From positions 186,001-250,000 of the forward strand of contig NZ_JACOPG010000003.1 of the NCBI RefSeq assembly GCF_014287435.1: a stretch of DNA of 64,000 bases, written 5' to 3'. This document shows, in pieces, positions 7,479 through 15,833 of this stretch (positions are counted from its first letter, which is position 1; the number at the start of each line of letters is the position of its first letter). Under the pieces are notes generated by a model. The model made no database searches and was not told the origin of the DNA. It was given only the letters and a program-made list of their open reading frames with translations. This DNA is from Roseburia lenta. GTDB lineage: Bacteria; Bacillota; Clostridia; Lachnospirales; Lachnospiraceae. A program made the position numbers and the translations under genes.

Positions 7479-8705
7479 ATGAACAAGCGTATTTTGTTTG
7501 TGCATACCAGAGAACTCTGTTATTATTCCGGGTCTTACTTTTTGCAGCAGATGCAGAAAGAGGTCGCAAAACTCGGCATAGAAAGCCAATATTTTAGCCT
7601 GGGACAGGATCCTTCCTCTTTGGAGGGGATTCTGGGCAGGCATTATGATGGGGTAGTGGATATCAATTCCAAACTACCCTATTTTGTATTGGAGGATGAC
7701 CGGCGTTTTTTGGACGTTCTGGGTGCACCTTTTTATAATTATATTGTGGATCATCCCCTCTATCATCATCCAGGGCTGATTTTTCCTTTGAAAGATTATC
7801 ATGCCATTGCCATTGATCATTGCCACAAGTCTTACATGGAAAAGTATTATCCGCATTTGCAACAGGTGGCTTTTTTGCCGATCGGGGCGACGCAGAGCAG
7901 ACATGCAGATGTCATCCCTTACGACAAACGGCAGATTCCCCTTTTATTTCTGGGAACTTATGAATCGAAAGATGGCATGCTGGAAAAGTTCAGGGCTTTG
8001 TGCAGGAAGACCTTTGCAGACCCAAAGATCCGGCAGGAATTTTATGATCTTGGCATGGCGCTTTTGGAAGTCATGCTGGCGGGCAAGGAATCGGCAAATG
8101 GAGAGCGGGTAGAGATACCAATGGAAGAAGCCCTGGCGGGCATTGTGGATCAGGAAAAATTGCAGGCAGGGGCTTATGGCACCAGGGATTTTGCGGTTCT
8201 TATGAATTATCTTTACCTGATCGATAAATATGTGCGCAATGCCAGAAGACACAAGGTACTTTCTTATGTGGCAGACCTGAAAGTGCCGCTGACTCTTGTC
8301 GGGGAGGGCTGGGAAAAAGTGCCGCTGGCAGGGCAGGCACAGGTAAGGCTTCTAGGGGCGAAGCGGATCGAGGAGACCTATGATCTGCTGGCAGATGCCA
8401 GACAGGTGCTGGATGTCAATCCACTTTTTGCCGACGGCGTGCACGATCGTGTGACCTCTGCCATGATAAACGGCTGTCTGTGCTGCAGCGACATGTCCGT
8501 GACTGCGGATCCCGCCATGGGGGACGGCAGACATTTCTGTCATTACAGTAACTGGAATCTGGATCCGCTGGGTTATGCCCTGACCGGAATGCCACTGGGG
8601 CAGCAGGAAGAAATGGCTGGGCGGGCAAAGACCTATGCCGTAGACCATTATTCTTGGCAGGCACATGCAAAGAAACTCTTAGACCTGATGCAGATCAGAC
8701 CATAA
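7479..8705 (+). CDS. CgeB-like / GT-B glycosyltransferase family protein
   Basis: A 408-residue protein whose start codon follows directly after the map stop codon. The N-terminal half resembles the DUF3880 part of CgeB-type proteins (RILFVHTREL, then a YNYIVDHPLYHH stretch). The C-terminal half has GT-B features: LVGEGWE, VRLLGAKRIEETYDLLADARQVLDVNP, and a GVHDRVTSAMINGCLCCSD segment where the sugar nucleotide usually binds. CgeB in Bacillus modifies the spore surface, so a spore or cell-surface glycan role is possible. The substrate is unknown. A terminator shared with the opposite-strand RNA follows. Confidence 0.65.
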   Translation: MNKRILFVHTRELCYYSGSYFLQQMQKEVAKLGIESQYFSLGQDPSSLEGILGRHYDGVVDINSKLPYFVLEDDRRFLDVLGAPFYNYIVDHPLYHHPGLIFPLKDYHAIAIDHCHKSYMEKYYPHLQQVAFLPIGATQSRHADVIPYDKRQIPLLFLGTYESKDGMLEKFRALCRKTFADPKIRQEFYDLGMALLEVMLAGKESANGERVEIPMEEALAGIVDQEKLQAGAYGTRDFAVLMNYLYLIDKYVRNARRHKVLSYVADLKVPLTLVGEGWEKVPLAGQAQVRLLGAKRIEETYDLLADARQVLDVNPLFADGVHDRVTSAMINGCLCCSDMSVTADPAMGDGRHFCHYSNWNLDPLGYALTGMPLGQQEEMAGRAKTYAVDHYSWQAHAKKLLDLMQIRP

Positions 8706-8714
8706 AGGAAAACA

Positions 8715-9074
8715 TACAAAAGGCGGGCAACCATACATCTGTGATGGGCACCCGCCTTTAGTAATGTTCTGTTGTCGTATTGTCCAATGGACGATACCTC
8801 TCTTTCTTTTCAATTATCTATTGCACTCGTTAATATGTATCTCCTATCTAACAAGCCCTGTAATTGCATATGCTTCTCAATTTCTAATAATTTTATTAAG
8901 GACTAAGACTGTCCGCGCCTGAAAGTGCTACTACCTTGTTAAATAAGATTCTGATCTATACCAATCAGAGTGGTTAAGATAAGGATGAAAATTCTGGTGG
9001 TCTGTACCTCCTTTGCTTAAATTTTATCGCTGATACGAGAAACGTTTTATTCGTTGTGCTCGTTCTTTGTTTGT
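8715..9074 (-). ncRNA. Candidate structured non-coding RNA, about 360 nt, family not recognised
   Basis: A sigma-A promoter at 9081-9109 points leftward and predicts a start near 9074; the terminator at 8719-8759 would end the transcript near 8715. No convincing reading frame lies between them on that strand: GGAGG at 9007-9011 is not followed by a start codon at a usable distance. Several hairpins can be drawn, including GGAGGT/ACCACC around 8995-9011 with one mismatch, TCTGAT/ATCAGA (8950-8969), GGAC/GTCC near 8900-8914 and a 9-base stem at 8777-8797 with one mismatch in this sense. It shows no tmRNA, RNase P, SRP or 6S signature that I can recognise. It fills the 512-base gap before dpaA. 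Confidence 0.5.
8719..8759. terminator. Bidirectional intrinsic terminator
   Basis: AAAGGCGGG (8719-8727) pairs with CCCGCCTTT (8751-8759). Read on the minus strand, the stem is followed by TTTTGTATGTTTT, a good U tract; read on the plus strand the T run is only three bases. It can end both the glycosyltransferase mRNA and the minus-strand RNA. Confidence 0.75.
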
Positions 9075-9080
9075 GACTAT

Positions 9081-9109
9081 ATAATATCTCATAATTATCA
9101 TATTGTCAA
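9081..9109 (-). promoter_or_regulatory. Consensus sigma-A promoter reading leftward
   Basis: On the minus strand: TTGACA (9109-9104), 17 bases, TATTAT (9086-9081). A perfect -35, a -10 with one mismatch and ideal spacing. No coding sequence follows on this strand. Confidence 0.75.
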
Positions 9110-9173
9110 TAATAAATTAGAAAATATTAAAATAAATATTAAGATGTCGCAATATTCAGAAAACTACGAGTGA

Positions 9174-9200
9174 ACCATAAGAAGGGGATTGCATATGATA
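9174..9200 (+). promoter_or_regulatory. Candidate sigma-K type promoter for dpaAB
   Basis: AC (9174-9175), 16 bases, CATATGATA (9192-9200), matching CATAnnnTA. The dipicolinate operon is mother-cell (sigma-K) controlled in Bacillus. The predicted start would leave a very short leader (RBS begins at 9207), which is a weakness. Confidence 0.35.
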
Positions 9201-9217
9201 GATTACGGAGGTGGCAT

Positions 9218-10093
9218 ATGGAGCAAAAGAAGATTGTGGCAGAAGAAAAGGTCATCGACAAAAGTACAGGAGTAGGTATCCTGATCGTGGACCAAAGGCA
9301 GGTCTACATGGCAAAATTACTGGAAGAAAGAGGCTATCGTCTGATCACATGGGATCTGCGCGAAGGTCAGATGCCGCGGGGCAAAGATCCTATCTGGTGC
9401 GCGGGAGTCCTGATCCTGCCGGTCCCGGTCAGTCGTGTGCAGGATTTGTCACGTCTGGAACAATGCCTGATCATGCACAGATACGACATCAAAATGTGTA
9501 TTGGCGGGGCATTTCCGCAGGAGTTGAAAGAACTTCTGGATCAATATGAGATCCCATGGATGGATGTTCTGACGGATTCTGGGGTGGCGATGAAGAATGC
9601 GATCGCTACGGCGGAAGGATGCATTGCTGAACTCAGCCGTCTCATGCCGGTCAATATTGAAGATGCCAACATTATTGTCATGGGCTTTGGAAATTGCGGC
9701 AAACCGATCGCGGAGAAACTTTATTGCATGGGGGCGCATGTTTCTGTGGTGGCACGGAGTGAAAAAGCCTTATCCATGGCGCATTACTTTGGCTTTATGG
9801 ATTATCCCATGGATGCAGCCATTCCATACACAGAGGCAGATGCCATCATCAATACGATCCCGGCGCTTGTTATCACAAAAAAGGAGATCGATCTTTTACA
9901 TGAGGATGCGGTCGTGTTAGACATTGCATCAGCGCCGGGAGGATGTGACAGTGCCTATTGCAAGGAAAAGCATGTGCCTTACAAACTGGCATTGGGACTG
10001 CCGGGACTGTATTGCCCTAAGACCAGCGCCATGATACTGTTAGAAGCCATGCCTTTTGGCTATAAGCCGAACCGGGAGAAATGGAAGTCATAA
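9218..10093 (+). CDS. dpaA: Dipicolinate synthase subunit A
   Basis: A 291-residue protein (the Bacillus SpoVFA is about 297). With DpaB it converts dihydroxytetrahydrodipicolinate from the lysine pathway to dipicolinic acid, the calcium chelator of the spore core; it acts in the mother cell. The N-terminal part has GVGILIVDQRQVYMAKLL; a Rossmann nucleotide-binding loop VMGFGNCGKPIAEKL begins near residue 153. The frame is open from 9170, but GGAGGTG just before the ATG at 9218 decides the start. It is followed closely by dpaB. Its presence is strong evidence that the organism forms spores. Confidence 0.9.
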   Translation: MEQKKIVAEEKVIDKSTGVGILIVDQRQVYMAKLLEERGYRLITWDLREGQMPRGKDPIWCAGVLILPVPVSRVQDLSRLEQCLIMHRYDIKMCIGGAFPQELKELLDQYEIPWMDVLTDSGVAMKNAIATAEGCIAELSRLMPVNIEDANIIVMGFGNCGKPIAEKLYCMGAHVSVVARSEKALSMAHYFGFMDYPMDAAIPYTEADAIINTIPALVITKKEIDLLHEDAVVLDIASAPGGCDSAYCKEKHVPYKLALGLPGLYCPKTSAMILLEAMPFGYKPNREKWKS

Positions 10094-10108
10094 ATGAGAG
10101 GAAGAGAA

Positions 10109-10687
10109 ATGGATTTTTCAAAATACACCATTGGATTTGGTATTACAGGTTCTTTTTGTACGCATGAGAAGATCAAAAAAGAAATACAGAGGCTGGTGGA
10201 TCTGGGGGCGACGGTCATTCCTGTCTTTTCCTATCAGACACAGTCCTTGGATACCCGTTTCGGAAAGGCGGCTGATTTTATGCAGGAGGTCGCCGAGATG
10301 ACCGGAAACAAGGGGCTGCGTACCATTACGGAGGCAGAACCCATCGGACCCAAAGGACTTTTGGATGTCATGGTCATTGCGCCATGCACGGGAAATTCCT
10401 TGGCAAAACTGGAGGCGGGGATCACGGATACGCCGGTGCTCATGGCGGCAAAGGCGCATTTGCGGAACGACCGTCCGCTTGTCATTTCCATCTCGACAAA
10501 TGATGCCTTGGGGATGAACTTTAAAAATATCGGAAAACTCATGTACATGAAAAATATATATTTTGTGCCTTTCGGACAGGATGATTATGCCAAGAAGCCG
10601 TCCTCCATGGTGGCAAAGACCAAATGGCTGCCGGAGACGATCGAGGAGGCACTGCGGGGAAGGCAGATCCAGCCGGTACTGCGATGA
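10109..10687 (+). CDS. dpaB: Dipicolinate synthase subunit B
   Basis: A 192-residue flavoprotein-fold subunit (SpoVFB). It opens with YTIGFGITGSFCTHEK, carries SYQTQSLDTRFG, and a central VIAPCTGNSLAKLEAGITDTPVLMAAKA segment typical of the DpaB/phenylacrylate-decarboxylase-like fold. It pairs with DpaA for dipicolinate synthesis. A start at 10094 is in frame, but AGAGGA seven bases upstream of the ATG at 10109 favours the later start. A hairpin terminator follows immediately. Confidence 0.92.
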   Translation: MDFSKYTIGFGITGSFCTHEKIKKEIQRLVDLGATVIPVFSYQTQSLDTRFGKAADFMQEVAEMTGNKGLRTITEAEPIGPKGLLDVMVIAPCTGNSLAKLEAGITDTPVLMAAKAHLRNDRPLVISISTNDALGMNFKNIGKLMYMKNIYFVPFGQDDYAKKPSSMVAKTKWLPETIEEALRGRQIQPVLR

Positions 10688-10689
10688 AA

Positions 10690-10724
10690 AAATCCCATCA
10701 GGAAAGATTGACCTGATGGGATTT
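10690..10724. terminator. Intrinsic terminator between dpaB and the convergent asnB-like gene
   Basis: A 13-base perfect stem, AAATCCCATCAGG (10690-10702) with CCTGATGGGATTT (10712-10724), and a 9-base loop. A-rich on the left and T-rich on the right, so it can serve both directions. Confidence 0.85.
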
Positions 10725-10737
10725 GTCTGTTTTAAAA

Positions 10738-12597
10738 TTATGAAGGTAATTGATAGGAAACCTGATATTCCCGCAGCCAGAAGTCAATCTGCAGATAGTA
10801 GGCGAGCAGTTGCGGTCCTGCCATAAGTTGACCGAACCAAGGCTTGCCGTAATCTTTTGGCGCATTGCAGAAGGCCAGGACCTTATCCGGGTCAATGAAA
10901 TCCAGGATCGGATGATTGCCCTGTGCGATCAGTTTTTTCATTTCCTTACACAGCATCTGTTCATATTCCGGGTGATAATTCTTAGGATATGGACTCTTTT
11001 TCCGCTCGGCGACCTCCTTCGGCAAAAGTGGGGCGGCGATCTGACGCAAGAGGTGCTTGACCTCGCCGTCCTTTGCCTTCATTTCCCACGGCACATTGTA
11101 GAGATATTCTGCCAGACGGATGTCTGCAAATGGGCAGATGGCTTCCATGCCCGCCAGCGCAGCAACACGATCCATGCGGTCTAGGAGCGTCTGCATGAAA
11201 TATTGTGTCGTCAGGGCAAAGAGACGGCGGTGGCGGCGGTTCTCCGGCGTATCATCCGGCAGGTAAGAGACCTGGGAACAGGAGGCGTCATAGACCTGGG
11301 CAACGTATTCCTCCATGCCCAGATGCTCTAAGAAGTGGTCGCGCAAAAGCATCTGTCTTGGCTGCAGATCCATGGTCCAGGGAAATGTGTTAGCAGACCG
11401 CATGGGCTCCTTATGGTACCAAGGGTAGCCACAGAAGATCTCATCCGCGCATTCCCCGGTGAAAGCCACTTTGGAGCGCGGGGCGATCTGCTTGCAGAAA
11501 TAGAGCAGGGAAGAAGAAATATCAGCCATGCAGGGACCATCGTGCGCCAATACTGACTGTCCCAGAAGGGATGCCTGCACCTTGGCGTTACATTCTAAAA
11601 AGGTGTGGTTGGTATGGAAGTGCTCTGCCATGGCAATGACATAAGGACGATCCAGACTTGGCTGGAAGTCATTGGCAGAAAAATATTTGCTGCTGTCCGT
11701 AAAGTCAAAGGAATAGGTGGTCAGTGGCACGCCGCTGTTCATATTTTCTCGATTGGCAAGGGCGGTGACTACCGAGGAGTCCAGACCGCCGGAGAGCAGG
11801 CAGCATTGGGAAGCATCTTCGTTCCACTGACGATGCAGGGCTTCGGATAAGAGATGGGAAGCATGGTCTACGGTTTCCTCATAGGATTCCTCATGGCGGC
11901 TTGCCTGCAAATGCCAGAAGGTATTTTCGATGATCCGCCCCTGGCTGTAGATGATGGTCTTTCCGGGGCGGACTTCATGGATATCCTGATAGACGGTTGC
12001 ACCCGGAAGGTGTGCAGGTCCCAGAGAAAATACCTGATGCATACCGCGCAGATCCATGCTGGCATGCACGCTCGGATGGGCAAAGATGCCCTTGATCTCG
12101 GATGCAAACAAAAAGAGATCTTTCTGCTGGTGATAAAATAAAGGTTTTACCCCCATGGGGTCTCGGAAGAGGACGACCTTGTGGAGCCGTACATCCGCGA
12201 TGGCAATGGCATAGCCGCCCCGCAAGAGTGTTGCAAAGCGTTCGCCGTAAAGATGATAGAGCGTAAGCAGGATATCCGGCTGGCTCATATTTCTAGCGGA
12301 AATATTCTGACTCTCCAACTGGGATGCCAGTTCATCATAATTGTAGATGCCGTCATCGCAGACGATATGCAGATGTCCAAGCCTTCCCTTGCCCTGTGTT
12401 GGGACATTTTTCCGGCTCATTTGATTGGTGTATAGGGCATTATACATGAGCACGCCATCGCTGGTGGTCATGCGATATGCCTGATCCGGTCCACGGTGGG
12501 ACAGGCTCTTTAGTATCTTCTCAGCGGTCTGTTCCAGTGCGCCCAGACGCTGCCCCTGCCTGAATTCAGGCGAAAAAAATCCGGCAATACTACTCAT
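10738..12597 (-). CDS. Asparagine-synthase-like protein with degenerate glutaminase site
   Basis: A 619-residue AsnB-architecture protein: an N-terminal Ntn-type glutaminase fold (1 to about 210) and a C-terminal ATP-dependent amidotransferase domain. The synthetase PP-loop is intact (LLSGGLDSS, residues 267-275), as are GECADEIFCGY (381 on) and the lysine/arginine-rich ERKKSPYPK region. The glutaminase site is not: the catalytic Cys2 is Ser (MSSIAGF rather than MCGIAGF), the NGEIYN motif reads DDGIYN (81-86), and the RLSIVD stretch is NALYTN. HRGPD (34-38) is kept. It may use free ammonia or another amine, as in beta-lactam synthetases. GGAGGAACT precedes the ATG. It lies downstream of the TSCPD gene. 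Confidence 0.85.
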   Translation of the reverse strand: MSSIAGFFSPEFRQGQRLGALEQTAEKILKSLSHRGPDQAYRMTTSDGVLMYNALYTNQMSRKNVPTQGKGRLGHLHIVCDDGIYNYDELASQLESQNISARNMSQPDILLTLYHLYGERFATLLRGGYAIAIADVRLHKVVLFRDPMGVKPLFYHQQKDLFLFASEIKGIFAHPSVHASMDLRGMHQVFSLGPAHLPGATVYQDIHEVRPGKTIIYSQGRIIENTFWHLQASRHEESYEETVDHASHLLSEALHRQWNEDASQCCLLSGGLDSSVVTALANRENMNSGVPLTTYSFDFTDSSKYFSANDFQPSLDRPYVIAMAEHFHTNHTFLECNAKVQASLLGQSVLAHDGPCMADISSSLLYFCKQIAPRSKVAFTGECADEIFCGYPWYHKEPMRSANTFPWTMDLQPRQMLLRDHFLEHLGMEEYVAQVYDASCSQVSYLPDDTPENRRHRRLFALTTQYFMQTLLDRMDRVAALAGMEAICPFADIRLAEYLYNVPWEMKAKDGEVKHLLRQIAAPLLPKEVAERKKSPYPKNYHPEYEQMLCKEMKKLIAQGNHPILDFIDPDKVLAFCNAPKDYGKPWFGQLMAGPQLLAYYLQIDFWLREYQVSYQLPS

Positions 12598-12658
12598 AGT
12601 TCCTCCAATAAAAAATTACTGGAATAATATATGAGAGATTGCCGGAAAAAATGCAGGA

Positions 12659-12919
12659 TTATGCCTGCTGTGATGCAGCGTAGGCTTCTGTTACGGCTTT
12701 GGCTAACTGATCGCCGCAGGAAGTGCCGCGCCCATTGCAGGAAATTCCGCTGATGCGTCGTACGACTTCGTCAACGGTCATGCCCTCTACCAATTTTGGA
12801 ATGGCTTGCAGATTGCCGTTGCAGCCGCCGGTAAATTTGACATCTTTTACAATGTCGCCATCTAATGTGACTTCGATCTGAGAAGAGCAGGTGCCCTTGG
12901 TCTTATATAAGTAACTCAT
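12659..12919 (-). CDS. TSCPD domain protein (TIGR03905 type)
   Basis: An 86-residue protein recognised by its cysteine pattern: KGTCSSQIEV, FTGGCNGNLQAI, GISCNGRGTSCGDQLA. The TSCPD domain also occurs at the end of some vitamin-B12-dependent ribonucleotide reductases and is thought to bind metal; the function of stand-alone copies is unknown. It has a GAGGAAG ribosome site 4-10 bases upstream. It is 61 bases upstream of the asnB-like gene on the same strand and may be co-transcribed with it. Confidence 0.85.
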   Translation of the reverse strand: MSYLYKTKGTCSSQIEVTLDGDIVKDVKFTGGCNGNLQAIPKLVEGMTVDEVVRRISGISCNGRGTSCGDQLAKAVTEAYAASQQA

Positions 12920-13005
12920 ATGATCTTCCTCTCTTTCTTAATACATGTATCTGATTATACGGCCGACGAATGAGATTGGCAAGATGTAAAAATCAAGGCT
13001 TTTTA

Positions 13006-13034
13006 TTGTTTCCATAGAAAAAGAGTGTTACAAT
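13006..13034 (+). promoter_or_regulatory. Probable sigma-A promoter for secA
   Basis: TTGTTT (13006-13011), 17 bases, TACAAT (13029-13034). A good -10 and a weaker -35. The predicted leader is about 50 bases. Confidence 0.5.
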
Positions 13035-13092
13035 AACGCCATATGGGTGCAATCCTGCCCCAAGCAAGTAATGAGTGTTTAAGGAGAAGAAC

Positions 13093-15663
13093 ATGGGACT
13101 GTTTGACAAGATATTTGGAACACATAGCGAACATGAGTTAAAGCGCATCTATCCGATTGTGGACAAGATCGAGGGGATGCGAGAGGATATGGTCGCATTG
13201 AGCGACGAGGAATTGCGTGCCAAGACAGATGAATACAAAAAGCGTCTGGCAGATGGCGAGACACTGGATGATCTTTTGCCGGAGGCTTTTGCGACCGTGC
13301 GTGAAGCAGCGCGCCGTGTGCTTGGCATGGAACATTTCCGTGTGCAGTTGATCGGTGGTGTCATCCTGCACCAGGGACGTATTGCTGAGATGAAGACAGG
13401 TGAAGGAAAGACTTTGGTTTCTACCCTGCCTGCATATCTGAATGCCTTGGAAGGAAAGGGCGTGCATATCGTCACGGTCAACGACTATCTGGCAAAGCGT
13501 GATGCGGAGTGGATGGGAAAGGTACATGAGTTTTTAGGATTGACGGTCGGCGTTGTCTTGAATGATATGTCAAGAGAAGAAAGACAGGCTGCCTACAACT
13601 GCGACATTACCTACATTACCAATAATGAACTGGGATTTGATTACCTGCGTGACAATATGGTAGTCCGCGAGAACCAACTGGTACAGCGCGGTCTGCATTA
13701 TGCCATCATCGATGAGGTCGATTCCGTATTGATTGATGAAGCGCGAACACCGCTTATCATTTCCGGACAGAGCAACAAGTCCACCAAGTTATATGAACTG
13801 TGCGATATGCTTGCCAAGCAGTTACAGCGTGGCGAAGACCTGCCGGAATTTTCCAAGATGGATGCCATCATGGGAATCGAGCAGGAAGAGACCGGAGACT
13901 TTATTGTCAATGAAAAGGACAAGGTTGTCAGCCTGACCCAGGAAGGAACCAAGAAGGTCGAGGAGTTCTTCCATATTGACAACTTATCTGACCCGGAAAA
14001 TCTGGAATTGCAGCACAACGTCATTTTGGCACTGCGCGCCAACAACCTTATGTTCCGCGATCAGGATTATGTCGTATCCGACGATCAGGTTTTGATCGTA
14101 GACAGTTTTACCGGACGTATCATGCCGGGGCGTCGTTATTCTGATGGTCTGCATCAGGCGATCGAGGCAAAGGAACATGTGCAGGTCAAGAGAGAGAGTA
14201 TGACTCTTGCCAACATTACCTTCCAGAATTTCTTTAATAAATATGATAAAAAGAGCGGTATGACCGGTACGGCGCTTACCGAGGAGCAGGAGTTCCGTGA
14301 TATTTACGGCATGGACGTTGTGGAGATCCCGACCAACAAGCCGATCGCGCGTAAGGATCTGGATGATGCCGTTTATAAGACCAAGAAAGAAAAGTACCAT
14401 GCAGTCGTAGAGGAAGTCAAAGAGGCTTATGCCAAGGGGCAGCCGGTACTGGTTGGTACCATTACCATTGATATTTCAGAGGAGATCAGCCGACTCCTCA
14501 GCAAAGAGGGCATTCCGCACAATGTATTGAATGCCAAGTTCCATGAAAAAGAAGCCCAGATCGTCGCAGAGGCAGGTCGTCACGGGGCAGTTACCATTGC
14601 AACCAATATGGCGGGTCGTGGTACGGATATCAAGTTGGATGATGAGGCGAAGGCAGCCGGTGGTCTGAAGATCGTCGGAACAGAGCGTCATGAATCTCGC
14701 CGTATTGACAACCAGTTGCGCGGTCGTGCCGGTCGACAGGGAGATCCGGGACAGTCTCAGTTCTTTATCTCTTTGGAAGATGATCTGATGCGTCTGTTTG
14801 GATCTGAGAAGTTGATAAATATGTTCAATTCTCTGGGTGTTCCTGAGAACGAACAGATCCAGCACAAGATGCTCAGCGATGCCATCGAAAAGGCACAAAA
14901 GAAGATCGAGAGCAACAACTTTGGTATCCGTAAGAACCTCTTGGAATACGATCAGGTCATGAACGAGCAGAGAGAACTGATCTACGCACAGCGCCGTCGT
15001 GTGCTGGAAGGCGAGAATATGAAGGATCAGATCCTTTCCATGATCGCAGATAAGGTCAGCGAGAGTGTCAATATGTGCTGCACAGATGAGGTTGCAACCG
15101 AGGATTGGGATCTTACAGAATTAAACCGTGTGATCCGTCAGATCATCCCATTACAGCCGATCACTTCTGAGACCTTAGAGGGTATTAAGAATACCAAGCA
15201 GTTGATCGAGAAACTGACGGATGAGGCAAATGCCTTATATGCAGCCAAAGAAGCGGAGTTCCCGGAGCCGGATGCCTTCCGTGAGATCGAGCGTGTCATT
15301 CTTTTGCGTGTGATCGACCGCAAGTGGATGGAAGAGATTGACGATATGGAGCAGTTGCGCCAGGGTATCGGTATGCAGGCTTTTGCCCAGCGTAATCCGA
15401 TCGATGAATATAAGATGGCAAGTTATGATATGCTGGATGCCATGAATGATGCTATCCGTACCGAGACGGTACAGATGCTGTACCGCATCCGCATTGAGAA
15501 AAAGGTAGAGCGCGAGGAAGTTGCCAAGGTTACCGGTACCAATAAGGATGAATCAGCAACAAAGGCACCAAAGAAGCGGGCAAATGTCAAGGTATATCCG
15601 AATGATCCGTGTCCTTGTGGCAGTGGTCTGAAGTACAAGCAGTGCTGCGGACGCAAGGCATAG
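13093..15663 (+). CDS. secA: Protein translocase ATPase SecA
   Basis: An 856-residue motor that drives preproteins through SecYEG. Visible are the Walker [10 protein letters not shown], the [17 protein letters not shown] helicase/DEAD segment, the [11 protein letters not shown] and [13 protein letters not shown] motifs of the second RecA-like domain, and a C-terminal SEC-C zinc finger ([15 protein letters not shown]) that binds SecB-like partners or phospholipid. A 13075 start is in frame, but AAGGAGAAGAAC before the ATG at 13093 and the family start MGLFDKIFG decide it. No prfB gene follows, unlike in many Firmicutes. Confidence 0.97.
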   Translation: MGLFDKIFGTHSEHELKRIYPIVDKIEGMREDMVALSDEELRAKTDEYKKRLADGETLDDLLPEAFATVREAARRVLGMEHFRVQLIGGVILHQGRIAEMKTGEGKTLVSTLPAYLNALEGKGVHIVTVNDYLAKRDAEWMGKVHEFLGLTVGVVLNDMSREERQAAYNCDITYITNNELGFDYLRDNMVVRENQLVQRGLHYAIIDEVDSVLIDEARTPLIISGQSNKSTKLYELCDMLAKQLQRGEDLPEFSKMDAIMGIEQEETGDFIVNEKDKVVSLTQEGTKKVEEFFHIDNLSDPENLELQHNVILALRANNLMFRDQDYVVSDDQVLIVDSFTGRIMPGRRYSDGLHQAIEAKEHVQVKRESMTLANITFQNFFNKYDKKSGMTGTALTEEQEFRDIYGMDVVEIPTNKPIARKDLDDAVYKTKKEKYHAVVEEVKEAYAKGQPVLVGTITIDISEEISRLLSKEGIPHNVLNAKFHEKEAQIVAEAGRHGAVTIATNMAGRGTDIKLDDEAKAAGGLKIVGTERHESRRIDNQLRGRAGRQGDPGQSQFFISLEDDLMRLFGSEKLINMFNSLGVPENEQIQHKMLSDAIEKAQKKIESNNFGIRKNLLEYDQVMNEQRELIYAQRRRVLEGENMKDQILSMIADKVSESVNMCCTDEVATEDWDLTELNRVIRQIIPLQPITSETLEGIKNTKQLIEKLTDEANALYAAKEAEFPEPDAFREIERVILLRVIDRKWMEEIDDMEQLRQGIGMQAFAQRNPIDEYKMASYDMLDAMNDAIRTETVQMLYRIRIEKKVEREEVAKVTGTNKDESATKAPKKRANVKVYPNDPCPCGSGLKYKQCCGRKA

Positions 15664-15734
15664 GATAGATGCAGGGCTTCCTGCAAGTCGTGAAGCCCAT
15701 GAATGAAGAAAATGACGATTGGAGTCAAAAAAAG

Positions 15735-15773
15735 AGGAACTACATTTCCACTGTGGGGTGTAGTTCCTTTTTT
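15735..15773. terminator. Bidirectional intrinsic terminator between secA and the YitT gene
   Basis: AGGAACTACA (15735-15744) pairs with TGTAGTTCCT (15759-15768), with an A run before and a T run after, so it works in both directions. A second hairpin, GGGCTTC/GAAGCCC (15674-15698), lies just after the secA stop. Confidence 0.85.
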
Positions 15774-15833
15774 GACATAAGCCAAGATATTTTGCATGCA
15801 GGTCATCCGCAAGATGCAGGAATGTTTGCATGT

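Noticed and set aside
8715..9074. The minus-strand RNA as tmRNA, RNase P RNA, SRP RNA or 6S RNA
   Set aside because: No alanyl acceptor ends or tag frame, no RNase P GAGGAAAGUCC-type core, no SRP apical loop and no long closing rod with central bubble could be found. It is reported as unknown.
15664..15833. A prfB gene with programmed frameshift after secA
   Set aside because: That order is common in Firmicutes, but the frames here are short and have no release-factor motif; the space holds hairpins only.
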